Notes: generated from the sequence alone by a model not told the origin. 64,000 nt of DNA from Acanthopleuribacter pedis (GCF_017377855.1 NZ_JAFREP010000026.1:62001-126000); one strand, 5' to 3'. Positions 52,008 through 61,290 are shown, numbered from the stretch's first letter. A program made the numbers and translations.

Positions 52008-52276
52008 CCGACCCGCCTCACTGTTCAGCGGGTCGTTATCAGAGTAGGCAGCAAACCGACTGAAAACCGATAAACCTAATTTGAAAAAATCGCGGGTTAG
52101 GGGTTTGTCCATGAAAGGAACGGGGGCGGGGAACCATGGCGGGCATCACCAGATGCCTTGATTGGGCCTGGGTTAGCCCGGAAAAAGGCCGATGGCTTCT
52201 CGTTTTTTTAACCATGGCGCCCCTTGTTCTCGGACGTCAAAAAATTTAAGAAGTCCGTCCGTCTTTACCGACAAAC

Positions 52277-52293
52277 AAATCGTGATACGATTT
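52277..52293. promoter_or_regulatory. Candidate operator palindrome upstream of pyp
   Basis: AAATCGT and ACGATTT form a perfect 7-bp inverted repeat with a 3-base spacer (GAT), about 113 bp before the PYP start. The size suits a dimeric regulator. No regulator gene is adjacent and no convincing promoter hexamers were found, so the role is inferred from symmetry only. Confidence 0.35.
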
Positions 52294-52405
52294 CAACATT
52301 CCAAGCCAAACACAACCGCCGACCCAAGGTACAGCTTCCGAGTTAACAGCCCGGCAGTACCGCGTGGTGGGCACATCATGACAAGACATTTTTTGGAGAG
52401 AAACC

Positions 52406-52789
52406 ATGGGAATGGAACGCGTTAAATTCGATGAGAGTGATCTCAACAATGCTCTGGCGAACATGAACCCCAACGAAATTGATTCGCTTTCCTTTGGGGC
52501 TGTTGAATTGGATGGTTCTGGAAAAATTGTCCGCTACAACGCCGCGGAAGGGGACATTACCGGTCGGGATCCCAAATCGGTTGTCGGGAAAAACTTCTTT
52601 ACCGATGTGGCCCCCTGCACCAACAGCCCGGAGTTTTACGGCAAGTTCAAGGAAGGCGTGGCTTCAGGTTCGTTAAACACCTTGTTTGAGTACCGCTTCG
52701 ATTACGAAATGACCCCAACCAAAGTAAAGGTCCACATGAAAAACGCCATGGCCGGCGATACTTTTTGGATCTTCGTCAAACGTGTCTGA
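52406..52789 (+). CDS. pyp: Photoactive yellow protein (PYP), blue-light PAS receptor
   Basis: 127 residues, a single PAS domain that matches the PYP family strongly along its whole length. Diagnostic blocks are YNAAEGDITGRDP, GKNFF.DVAPC, SPEFYGKFKEGVASG and MTPTKVKVHMK. Key residues are present with a +2 offset from the 125-residue reference: Tyr44 (Tyr42), Glu48 (Glu46), Thr52 (Thr50), Arg54 (Arg52) and Cys71 (Cys69), the thioester site for p-coumaric acid. A second ATG at 52412 would give exactly 125 residues. GGAGAG lies 5 bases before the first ATG. PYPs are cytoplasmic blue-light sensors that cycle through photobleached states. The next gene overlaps and encodes the expected chromophore-activating ligase. 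No tyrosine ammonia-lyase for coumarate synthesis is in the window. Confidence 0.96.
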   Translation: MGMERVKFDESDLNNALANMNPNEIDSLSFGAVELDGSGKIVRYNAAEGDITGRDPKSVVGKNFFTDVAPCTNSPEFYGKFKEGVASGSLNTLFEYRFDYEMTPTKVKVHMKNAMAGDTFWIFVKRV

Positions 52790-54014
52790 GGATAATTTGA
52801 AGGAACCATCGTGGCCACCGACACAACGGCAAACGGCCCGCCTACTTCACGCCCAGATCCATGCGTTCCTCGGGGAGGTTATGGATTTTTCCACCTTCCT
52901 GGATGCGCGCGGATTTCCGTTGCCTGAAACCACCTTGGGTGGCGACGGTTATCCGCTCGATTCCCTGTCTTTGATGGAATTGGCCGGGCACATTGCCCGC
53001 ACCTTTCACCTCACGGAACTCGGCGTGGAAGACTACCTTCTGCGCCGGCGTACCTTACAGGGTTGGGTCGACCTGGTGCATGAAGGCTGGCGCGAAGGCC
53101 TCAACAAGATTACCTTCTCTACTTCCGGTAGCACCGGCAGACCCCAGCCGGTCACGCACGCGCGGGAAACCCTGTTGCAGGAAACAGCGCATCTCGCGAC
53201 GCTGTTCCCCCGCACCCAACGCGTGGTGGCGGCTGTTCCCGCCCACCATATCTATGGATTTCTGTTCACGGTGCTCCTGCCGCAACAGATGGGGGTTCCG
53301 CTTTTGGAAGCGCGTGCGCTGGGAGCCCGCGCCCTGTACGATGCCTTAGAAGACGGTGATCTGATTATTTCGCACCCGTTCCAGTGGCGTTATCTTGGCC
53401 AATTATGGCCGGACCTGACCAGTCAGGTTGAGGGGGTGACGTCCACCGCGCCCTGCCCGGAAGCCACCGCCGCGTTGCTGCGGGAACGCGGTCTAACGCG
53501 GCTGACGGAAGTTTATGGTTCTTCCGAATCGGGAGGTTTGGGTGCCCGCGATCAACACGGAACCGCCTACCAACTTTTTCCGTATTGGCGGCCCGCGGAC
53601 GATGGCGATGACCCGTTGCTGATCCGAACCCTACCGGATGGCACAGGGATCGAAGTTGAAGCATCCGACCTCCTCGAGTGGGAAACATCGGAACGGTTTC
53701 ACGTCGTAGGCCGTCGGGACGGAGCGGTCCAGGTCGGTGGGCACAATGTGTTTCCGGTGGCGGTGGCGCGCATCCTCCTGGAGCATCCCGAGGTGGCCAA
53801 TTGCGCGGTTCGCTTGATGAAACCGGAGGAAGGAACGCGTCTCAAAGCCTTCATCGTTCCGGCCGAGGATCGCGATCTCAACGGCTTACCGGCCAGGCTC
53901 CATGCCTGGTGCGCAAGGGAATTGCGCGCGCCGCAACGACCGACCCACTTTCGGTTGGGACCCGCGCTCCCGCGCACGGCCATGGGTAAAGCGGCGGATT
54001 GGTCGATTGATTGA
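52782..54014 (+). CDS. pcl: p-Coumarate ligase-like enzyme with N-terminal carrier-like domain
   Basis: 410 residues from a GTG at 52782 that overlaps the pyp stop by 8 bases; a TTG at 52797, after TGAGGA, is a credible alternative. Residues about 20-100 look like an acyl-carrier-type helical domain, with GGDGYPLDSLSLMEL placing Ser61 where phosphopantetheine would attach. The rest is an adenylate-forming ligase: ATP loop STSGSTGRPQPV (113-124), VYGSSESGG, hinge region VVGRRDGAVQVGGHNVFP and a C-terminal TAMGK lysine. At about 300 residues the ligase part is shorter than plant 4CL enzymes. The loop reads PQP rather than PKG. Directly after PYP, it most likely activates p-coumarate for attachment to Cys71. 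Whether it makes coumaroyl-CoA or loads its own carrier domain is open. Confidence 0.85.
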   Translation: MSEDNLKEPSWPPTQRQTARLLHAQIHAFLGEVMDFSTFLDARGFPLPETTLGGDGYPLDSLSLMELAGHIARTFHLTELGVEDYLLRRRTLQGWVDLVHEGWREGLNKITFSTSGSTGRPQPVTHARETLLQETAHLATLFPRTQRVVAAVPAHHIYGFLFTVLLPQQMGVPLLEARALGARALYDALEDGDLIISHPFQWRYLGQLWPDLTSQVEGVTSTAPCPEATAALLRERGLTRLTEVYGSSESGGLGARDQHGTAYQLFPYWRPADDGDDPLLIRTLPDGTGIEVEASDLLEWETSERFHVVGRRDGAVQVGGHNVFPVAVARILLEHPEVANCAVRLMKPEEGTRLKAFIVPAEDRDLNGLPARLHAWCARELRAPQRPTHFRLGPALPRTAMGKAADWSID

Positions 54015-54207
54015 GGTGGAGGGGGGTCCGGTTGGGCATGGTGTGGAACCCGTCATTTATCAGGATAAAAGGATTTTGATGATGCGGGTGGAGCGAGCGG
54101 TCCTTGGTTACTGGATCCCGACGCGGATGAAGCCGTAACTTCGATGGATGGATTGGTGGTGACGGTTCACCAAAAAACTTCATCCCCAACCATCCAAAAC
54201 AAAAATG

Positions 54208-54232
54208 GCCGATCTCCATCGCGGAGATCGGC
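54208..54232. terminator. Strong hairpin downstream of the PYP operon
   Basis: GCCGATCTCC pairs perfectly with GGAGATCGGC around ATCGC. It lies 193 bp after the ligase stop, with A-rich sequence on its left. It is symmetric enough to act between the convergent PYP operon and the AbgT gene. Confidence 0.5.
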
Positions 54233-54274
54233 GCTAAATGGGTGAGGAAAAGCATGAATCTGCTTTACGCTCTT

Positions 54275-54291
54275 TCCGTTCCTTTGTCTCG
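54275..54291 (+). repeat. Direct repeat downstream of the PYP operon
   Basis: Second copy of the 17-base block at 51991-52007. The following bases are similar in composition but not clearly homologous. The gap 54015-54486 holds this repeat, two hairpins and nothing else I can support. Confidence 0.55.
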
Positions 54292-54397
54292 TCAGTTCGA
54301 ATCAGCGATGTGACTCGTCCTGCTATTAGGTAAAGCGCGAAAGCGAAAGAAATCCGCCTAACTTTTTTCGATTTTTTTTGGGTGCACCATGAAAAAA

Positions 54398-54414
54398 GGC
54401 GCCGGATCGGCGCC
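54398..54414 (-). terminator. Intrinsic terminator for the AbgT gene
   Basis: On the minus strand GGCGCC-GATCC-GGCGCC is followed by TTTTTT, a textbook intrinsic terminator 73 bp beyond the transporter stop. Confidence 0.8.
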
Positions 54415-54486
54415 TTGTGTCTTGTTTAACGATTTGGAAATGGGTTGTTTGCCTCTGCTGGGCGCGCCTTAGGGTGCGCCCGATTT

Positions 54487-56047
54487 TTAATTGGGCAGGG
54501 TATAGGTATAAGAGGCATCCAAGCCGAGGGGAATGCCGAGACCCCAGTAAATCAACAGGAAGATACTCCAGGTCACCATGTAACAAACGGTGAAGGGCAG
54601 CATCAGTGATACCAAGGTGCCGATACCCGTGTGTTTGACGTATTTCTGGCAGTACACAACAACCAGTGGGAAGTACGGCATGAGCGGCGTAATAATATTG
54701 GAGCAGGAATCGCCGACGCGGTAGGCTGCTTGAGCCAAGTCCGGTGAGATGCCGACGTTCATCAGGATGGGCACGAAGATCGGACCGAGCAGGGCCCATT
54801 TGGCCGAAGCCGAACCAACCGCCAAGTTAACCAGCGCGGTGAGGATGATGATACCCACGATGGTGAACTGGGGGGGGGAGGTTGAGGGCTTTGAGACCGG
54901 CCGCGCCTTTCAGTGCGAGCAAGGCGCCGATGTTGGACTGTTTGAAGGCTTCCAGGAAGAGGGCACAGAAAAAGGCCATGACAATATAGTAGGTCATGGT
55001 GTCCATCGACTTTTTCATGGCCATGATGAAATCGGTCGAGTTCTTGAACGTGCCGGCCATGAAGCCGAAAACCACGCCGGGGATGACGAAAAAGACAAAG
55101 ATCAGCGGGACAATCATGCGCATCAGTGGGGCGGCGAAGTTGGTAAGGCTGCCCTCTGGATCGCGCATGACCGAGTCCTCGGGGAGCGACAGGGCGATCA
55201 GGGCGACGATGCCCAGAATCAAAGCGGCCGTGCCCGCGAAGAAGGCGGTGTTTTCTTTGCTGGAAAGGGGTTCGATTTTGGCGGGTGGTTCGGCGTCGTC
55301 GTCAATCGGCGTGTGCGAGGCCAGACGGGGTTCGATGATTTTGTCGGTCAGGAACCAGCCGACGAGGATGATCACGATGCTGCTGGCACCGGTGAAGAAC
55401 CAGTTGTTGAGCGGGTTGATGGCGATGTCGGCTTCCACGATGCGGGCCGCCGATTGGGTGAAACTCTGCAGCATCGGATCAATGCCGGAGGGGATCGGGT
55501 TGGCGCTAAAACCGCCGGAAACACCGGCGAAGGCGGCCACAATTCCGGCCAGCGGGTGGCGTCCGGCGGTGTAGTAGATCACGCCGCCGAGGGGAATGAC
55601 CAGTACGTAACCGGCGTCGGTGGCGGTGTGGCTGAGAATGGCGACAAAAATCAGGACGGGGGTGAGCAGACCCTTGGGGGTGAAGCTCAACAATTTTTTC
55701 AGACCGGCGTTGATGTAGCCCGAGTGTTCGGCCACGCCGACCCCGAGCATGGCGACCAACACGATGCCGAGTGGGGCAAAGCTGGTGAAGGTGGTGACCA
55801 TGCCGGTCATGAAACTCACCAGCGAGGTGCTGGACAACAGGTTTTTGATTTCAAGCGGTGCTTGCGTTTGGGGGTTGATTTCGGTGAAGCTGACCCCGGA
55901 AAGCAGGAACGAGAGAATCCAGGTAATGATCAAGCTGATCAAAAAGAGGATGGCGGGATCGGGCAGTTTGTTGCCTAACCATTCGATGGTGTCGAGAAAG
56001 CGCGCGAGGGCGCCGGATTGCTGGGCTTGCTGTTGATCGTTGCTCAT
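54487..56047 (-). pseudogene. abgT: AbgT-family transporter interrupted by a one-base frameshift
   Basis: The N-terminal part (start ATG 56047, preceded by AGGGGA) is read in one frame to about 54880. The last ~110 residues are read in another, from about 54870 to the stop at 54487. Together they form an almost complete AbgT protein of about 520 residues with about 12 helices (DAGYVLVIPLGG, FFALFLEAFKQSNIG-like, and IGSASAKWA-like GSASAKWALLGPIF blocks). The junction is a run of nine G on plus (54870-54878). Eight would restore one frame across it (LPPQFTIVGIIIL). AbgT proteins import p-aminobenzoyl-glutamate or export sulphonamides. No other damage is visible, so the gene may be a sequencing error, phase-variable or freshly broken. 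A matching terminator follows. Confidence 0.85.
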
Positions 56048-56767
56048 GGGCAAAGTGTCCCCTACATATAAAAGATGAATGGAGCGGTGCCGCGGCCTCA
56101 GGTTGGGGCACGTCGTTGAAAAGCGAGGGCGGTCGATGGTCGCTGGTGGGATCGACCGCGTCGCTCCGCGCAAAGAATCGCGGGACGCGGGAAGCTGGGC
56201 GCACGCCGAATGGATCGCTCGAGACAAGGGGCCGGTTCCAACAATCACAAGTGCTTGGGCCGGCGCCGGTCCAGACGTTACCCATTCGTAACAAAAGTCC
56301 GGTTATCGCTTGTTGCGCGCTCGTCGCGGGGTCGGGGGCCGAAATCGTCGCCCTTGCCGTGCCGCGAAACGAGGTGCAAGAAGTGAGGGTACGGTCCTGG
56401 GAAACTCGCAAGCAGGTATTGCAACGCGCGAGGGTTTTCTCGGAACCCGCTCGCCTGTAGGGGCGTTTCATCCCGCGCCGGTCTGATGCGACCAAAACAC
56501 CATGCTTTACCAGAATCACCGGCACCCAGTCTAACAGAGCGTTTCGCGTTCGGGCAATCTTCGCCCTAAGTTTCGTGCATCCGAGGCGGAGAAAGTGGGC
56601 GATGCGCAAAAAAACGGCTGAAGGGGCCAAAATATTCCCTGATTTTCGCCTCCATAACGACCAAATCACGATTTCTCACAAGTTTTTTTGATTTCTTACT
56701 GAACCTTTGCGGGGGGGAGCCCGTTAGAGACTCACAGGTGGTGAAGGAACTCTGTGGAGGCAAAAGC
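56048..56767. other. 720-bp intergenic region between divergent transporters
   Basis: No gene, RNA or repeat that I can support. A short TTTCTCACAAG at about 56670 matches the core of the MITE-like terminal repeat but without the rest of it. It is followed by a T-rich stretch and a GC-poor segment that may hold the promoter of the adaptor gene. Confidence 0.4.
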
Positions 56768-57883
56768 GTGAAAAAGCTTTTTATTGGGTTAGCAGTTTTA
56801 TCCCTAGTTGGTGGCGCGGCATTCATTACATTGCATCAACCGGTCAATGCCAAAGACAAGGGTGAGGGCAAAAACGACGAGAAAAAAGAAAAAAAAGAAG
56901 TGGTCTACTCGGTTGAATTCTACAACGTAGCACCACGGGACATGCGCACCTATGTAACCAGTACCGCGGCATTACAAGCCGACCGTCAGGTCGATATTTT
57001 TCCCAAGGCCGCCGGTCAAATTCAAAAGTTAAGCGTCGAAGAGGGTCAGAAGGTCCATGCCGGTGACGTTCTGGTGGGCCTCGACGGCGATGACGCCCGG
57101 CTCCAGTTGAACCAAGCGACGGTGAACCTCAAGCGCGCCAAGTCTGATTTTGAACGGATCCGCGCAACCTACGAGCGCAAGTTGGTTTCCACGGAAGAGT
57201 TTGAAGCCAAAAAGTTTGAACTGGACCGCATGGAAGCCGAATACAACTCGGCCAAACACAAGTTGGAAATCACCCAGGTGATCGCACCATTTGACGGCAC
57301 CATCGTGAACCGTTTTGTCGAACTCGGCCAAACCGTTCAGCCCAGCGAAAAGCTGTTTACCCTCGCCGCCTTGGAGCCACTGGAAGCCGAGGTGTTTCTG
57401 CCCGAGCGCAAAGTGGGCGACTTGGCCGCCGGCCAAGACGTGAACTTTTCCCGCGACGATTCGTTTGAAAACCTGTTCCAGGGTCGTGTCGACCGCGTTT
57501 CCCCGGTTGTAGACCGCGAAACCGGTACGGTAAAGGTCACCCTTTCCGTTCCCAACGCGCCCAGCTTTGCGCGTCCCGGCACCTACACCCACTTGCGCAT
57601 CGTGACCGCGACCAAGACGGCCGAGGCGGTAATCCCCAAGAAAGCGCTGGTTTACGACAGCCGCCAGTTGACCTACGTGTTCCTCACGTACTTGGATGAA
57701 GAAAATGCCGCACAAACGCGTGTGAAAAAGATTGTGGTCAAAACCGGCATCGAAGAAGACGGCATGGTGGAAATCATCGACGGTCTAAACGTCGGCGACC
57801 AAATCGTCTTAACCGGTAAAGATTCGTTGAAGGACGGTTTGTTGGTGCGCGATCCCTCATTGAACGCCAACGCGAGTAACTAG
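56768..57883 (+). CDS. RND efflux periplasmic adaptor (membrane fusion protein)
   Basis: 371 residues from the GTG at 56768, chosen because GGAGG lies 7 bases upstream and the protein then begins with the signal/anchor KKLFIGLAVLSLVGG. A lysine/glutamate-rich linker (about 32-46) leads to the adaptor core: lipoyl-like half motifs (PKAAGQIQKLSVEEGQKVHAGDVLVGLD and, later, APFDGTIVNRFVELGQTV, both shown split by the hairpin), an alpha-hairpin (residues about 100-155), a beta-barrel (FLPERKVGDLAAGQDV) and a membrane-proximal domain (VIPKKALVYD, VVKTGIEEDGMVEI). It should bridge the two RND pumps encoded next to an outer-membrane TolC-type channel, which is not in the window. Confidence 0.9.
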   Translation: MKKLFIGLAVLSLVGGAAFITLHQPVNAKDKGEGKNDEKKEKKEVVYSVEFYNVAPRDMRTYVTSTAALQADRQVDIFPKAAGQIQKLSVEEGQKVHAGDVLVGLDGDDARLQLNQATVNLKRAKSDFERIRATYERKLVSTEEFEAKKFELDRMEAEYNSAKHKLEITQVIAPFDGTIVNRFVELGQTVQPSEKLFTLAALEPLEAEVFLPERKVGDLAAGQDVNFSRDDSFENLFQGRVDRVSPVVDRETGTVKVTLSVPNAPSFARPGTYTHLRIVTATKTAEAVIPKKALVYDSRQLTYVFLTYLDEENAAQTRVKKIVVKTGIEEDGMVEIIDGLNVGDQIVLTGKDSLKDGLLVRDPSLNANASN

Positions 57884-58206
57884 TCTTTTTTTACCCCCGC
57901 GGAGTCCCCTTAAGCCCGGCCTGGAGGCCCTCGCGGCCTCCACCGGCACCCGACTTCCGCCCGGTGTCTTGACACCGCGAGCCCGATCACGAATCATTGA
58001 ACCAACTTCTCCCGCACACAACACAACCATCCGCACCGGTTGCGTCGCTTGCCACGGCCTTATCCGCGCGGAAGACTTGCGTCTGGAGCCCTGCCAGGAT
58101 GTTTCGCGAGTGCAAAATTGCTGATCCACACCTTCGTCGGATCCCCCTTTTGCCGTCGTGAACCCTTGTTGGTTGTCGCTTCAGCGAGGATTCTCGGAGC
58201 ACCCTC
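57884..58206. other. 323-bp spacer between adaptor and first RND pump
   Basis: It contains one hairpin, GGAGGCC-CTCGC-GGCCTCC at 57923-57941, without a T-run. It may stabilise the adaptor message or attenuate read-through into the pump genes. Nothing else was recognised. Confidence 0.4.
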
Positions 58207-61200
58207 ATGAATATCATTGGTATGTCCATTAAGCGACCGGTGACCGCTTGCATGATTACCATCGGCGTTGCCGCCTTCGGTTTGATCAGCTTGATGAAAT
58301 TGCCGATTAACCTGTTGCCGGACCTTTCCTATCCCACCTTGACCTTGGAGACCCGTTACCCGGGTGCCGCGCCCGAGGAAGTGGAATACTTGATCACCCG
58401 CCCGATTGAAGAAGCGGTTGCCGTGATTCCCAACGTTAAACGGATTTCCAGTTCCTCCAAACCGGAGTTGTCCCAGGTGACCCTGGAGTTTAACTGGGGC
58501 CGCAAGATGGATTTTGCCATCTTGGATGTTTCCAAAAAGGTCGATCTGCTGCGCTTCCCGGAAGGCATCGAGAAACCGCGCATTTTGCGTTACGACCCTA
58601 ACCAGGATCCGATCCTCAAAATCTCGGCAACCTCGCCGGAAATGACCCTGGCCGAGTTGCGGTATTTCTGCGAGGAAGATCTCAAAAAACGCTTGGAAGG
58701 CATCGGCGGTTTGGCCTCGGTTGAAGTGGCCGGCGGCCGCGAAGAGATTATCCAGGTTGAACTGGATGAGGCCGAGCTCAAACGTTTTGGGATTTCTATT
58801 GAAGAAGTGAAACGCCGCCTGACGGAAGAGAACGTCAACCGCGCCGGCGGTTCCTTGTACGAAAACGAGGCTCGCTTCCTGGTGCGGACCCTCAACGAAT
58901 TCGGTTCCCTTGACGACATTGGCAACACCATCGTCAGCCGCAAGGACGACCGCCGCATTTACCTGCGCGAAATCGCGAAAATCACCGTGGGCCACAAGGA
59001 CCTCGACCATATCGCCCGGATCGACGGCAGCGAAGGCGTTTCGCTCGCCTTTTATAAAGAAGGCGACGCCAATACCGTGACCGTCAGCCGCTCCTTGCGC
59101 AAGGCAATCGACAAAGAACAGGAGAAGTTGGGCGAAAAAGTGGCCCTGACCACCACCTTCGTCGGCGCCACCTTTATTGAACAAGCCGTTAACGAGGTCA
59201 TGTCCAACGCGATCATCGGCGGCATCATCGCCATCTTCGTCCTGCTGTTTTTCCTGCGTGACGTGCGCGGTACCATCATCGTTGGTTTCTCGATTCCTGT
59301 CTCGGTCATGGCCTGTTTCTTCCTGATGATGCAGTTTGATGTCAGCATGAACATCATGAGTCTCGGCGGTTTGGCGCTCGGGATCGGGATGCTGGTGGAT
59401 AACTCGATTGTTGTGCTTGAGTCGATTTTTGTACGGCGTTCCATGGGTGACGACCCCGCCCAGGCCGCCGAAAAAGGCGCCTCAATTGTGAGCGGCGCCG
59501 TTGTCGCTTCAACCCTGACCACCGTCGTGGTGTTCCTGCCGATTGTGTTTATCGAAGGGATTGGCGGCCAGTTGTTCCGCGATTTGGGCATGACCGTAAC
59601 CTTCGCGCTCGTCGCCTCCTTGGTTGTGTCGCTGACCCTGATGCCGACCCTGTTCAATCTGTTCCATAAGTTTTCCAAGAAAAAACCCGCCAAAACCGAT
59701 GTCAACCCCGAGGACGAGGTCGAAATCGGCATGTTCTCCGGCAACCTTTACTCCAAGTTTCTGACCGCCGCCTTGCGGTTCCGTTACCTGGTGATTATTG
59801 CCGTCATTTTGCTGATGGTACAAATCGGCGGCATCTATAAGTCTATGCGTTTCAACCTCGTACCCGAAATGAGTCAGGGCGACTACTACATTTTGGCCGA
59901 GATGGAAGAAGGCACGCCGATTAATACCACCGACCGTGTGGCCGGTTGGATCGAACAACAGATCATGCAAGAAGAAGGGGTGAAGGTCGTGTTCTCCAGC
60001 GTCGGCGAGTTCAACCAAGGCGTTGAAACCCGTACCGGCGAGAACCTGGCCCAGGTCAACTTTTCCCTGAAAGCCGACGAGCAGGTGCCCGAGGCCGTGC
60101 TCAACCGTATTCGCGAGCGTTTGGACGGCGGACCCACCTTCAAATACCAGGTCGGCACGCCCAGTTACTTCACCTTTAAAACACCGATTGAAGTTGAGCT
60201 TTACAACGAGAACCAAAAAGAACTGGAGCGCGCCAACCAGGCGATGCTCAAGGCCATGGGCGAGATTCCGCAAATCAAAGATGTGCGCACCACCGTGGCC
60301 GAGGGCAACCCCGAGGTTCGCATCGTGTTCAACCGCGACACCATGTCGAAACTGGGTCTGTCCATCGCGGAAGTCTCCAACATGATCCGCGACAAAATTC
60401 AGGGCGCCACCCCGACCCGTTTTGTGCGCAGTGGTCGCGATCTCGACATTATGGTGCGGCTGCGTGAAGCGGACCGCGAGAACCTCAGCGGCATCGATAC
60501 CCTCGCGGTCGGCTATCGCGAAAACCGCCCCATTTACCTGTCCAGTGTTGCCGAGGTGATTCACGATGTCGGCCCCGCCCAAATCAAACGCATTTCCCAA
60601 AAACGGGCCGCCGTCATCTCAGCCGGTGTGACCGGCGGCGACCTGAAACGTGTCGCCGCCAACCTCGCCCCGCTGAAAGCGCAAGTTGAAGCCGCGGTGC
60701 CCGGCACCGTGATCGATATCGGCGGTCAAAACAAGGAAATGGACGAATCCTTTAAGTCGATGATGCAGATGATCGCCCTGGCCGTCTTTTTGGTGTACCT
60801 GGTTATGGCCTCTCAATTTGAATCCCTGGGTCACCCCTTCCTGATTCTCTTCACCATCCCCATCGGCATCGGCGGCGGCTTGGTCGCCCTCTACCTGGCC
60901 GATATGGAAATCAGCGTGATCGCCCTGATTGGTTTGGTGATGTTGGCCGGGATCGTGGTCAACAACGCCATCGTCCTAATCGACTACATCAACCAAATAA
61001 GGCGCAAGGGCAGCGGGGTTTACGAGGCGATTATCATCGCGGGCAACCGCCGCATGCGACCGATCTTTATGACCACCGCCACCACCGTGCTCGGTTTGAT
61101 TCCCATGGCGTTGGGCCTCGGTAGCGGCGCCGAAATGCGCGCCCCGCTGGCGATTGCCGTCATCGGTGGTCTGGTCTTCTCAACCGTGCTTACCCTGGTC

Positions 61201-61290
61201 ATCATCCCCGTGGTTTACGGCGCGGTCACGCCCGGCCTAAAGATACCGGGGCGCGCCGCGGGAAAGACTGAGCGGGAGGTTGCGGCATGA
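58207..61290 (+). CDS. RND-family efflux pump, inner-membrane subunit
   Basis: 1027 residues, the normal length for HAE1-type RND transporters. TM1 starts at about residue 12, a large periplasmic loop follows (PINLLPDLSYPTLTLETRYPGAAPEEVE begins it in shortened form), then TM2-6. TM4 holds GIGMLVDNSIVVLE, where Asp398 corresponds to the proton-relay aspartates (the second is Asn399). A second loop and TM7-12 follow (VYLVMASQFESLGHP, GLVMLAGIVVNNAIVLIDY). GGAG precedes the ATG. The stop overlaps the next ATG by 4 bases. Substrate could be drugs, lipids or a secondary metabolite; the sequence does not say. Confidence 0.93.
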   Translation: MNIIGMSIKRPVTACMITIGVAAFGLISLMKLPINLLPDLSYPTLTLETRYPGAAPEEVEYLITRPIEEAVAVIPNVKRISSSSKPELSQVTLEFNWGRKMDFAILDVSKKVDLLRFPEGIEKPRILRYDPNQDPILKISATSPEMTLAELRYFCEEDLKKRLEGIGGLASVEVAGGREEIIQVELDEAELKRFGISIEEVKRRLTEENVNRAGGSLYENEARFLVRTLNEFGSLDDIGNTIVSRKDDRRIYLREIAKITVGHKDLDHIARIDGSEGVSLAFYKEGDANTVTVSRSLRKAIDKEQEKLGEKVALTTTFVGATFIEQAVNEVMSNAIIGGIIAIFVLLFFLRDVRGTIIVGFSIPVSVMACFFLMMQFDVSMNIMSLGGLALGIGMLVDNSIVVLESIFVRRSMGDDPAQAAEKGASIVSGAVVASTLTTVVVFLPIVFIEGIGGQLFRDLGMTVTFALVASLVVSLTLMPTLFNLFHKFSKKKPAKTDVNPEDEVEIGMFSGNLYSKFLTAALRFRYLVIIAVILLMVQIGGIYKSMRFNLVPEMSQGDYYILAEMEEGTPINTTDRVAGWIEQQIMQEEGVKVVFSSVGEFNQGVETRTGENLAQVNFSLKADEQVPEAVLNRIRERLDGGPTFKYQVGTPSYFTFKTPIEVELYNENQKELERANQAMLKAMGEIPQIKDVRTTVAEGNPEVRIVFNRDTMSKLGLSIAEVSNMIRDKIQGATPTRFVRSGRDLDIMVRLREADRENLSGIDTLAVGYRENRPIYLSSVAEVIHDVGPAQIKRISQKRAAVISAGVTGGDLKRVAANLAPLKAQVEAAVPGTVIDIGGQNKEMDESFKSMMQMIALAVFLVYLVMASQFESLGHPFLILFTIPIGIGGGLVALYLADMEISVIALIGLVMLAGIVVNNAIVLIDYINQIRRKGSGVYEAIIIAGNRRMRPIFMTTATTVLGLIPMALGLGSGAEMRAPLAIAVIGGLVFSTVLTLVIIPVVYGAVTPGLKIPGRAAGKTEREVAA

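Larger units (their letters stand above)
51701..52405. other. 705-bp intergenic region with hairpins, a dispersed repeat and a palindrome
   Basis: This stretch separates the HEAT gene from the PYP operon. It holds two hairpins (51723-51748 and 51796-51819), a copy of the MITE-like family (51903-51955), a block shared with the downstream side of the PYP operon (51991-52007 equals 54275-54291), and a 7-bp inverted repeat near the PYP gene (52277-52293). Short open frames here (for example on plus at 51772-52047) show no family resemblance. Confidence 0.6.

Noticed and set aside
51772..52047. 91-residue plus-strand open frame before pyp
   Set aside because: It overlaps hairpins and dispersed repeats, shows no family resemblance, and has no ribosome site.
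56660..56690. Third copy of the MITE-like terminal repeat
   Set aside because: Only about 11 bases (TTTCTCACAAG) match, with no second end.
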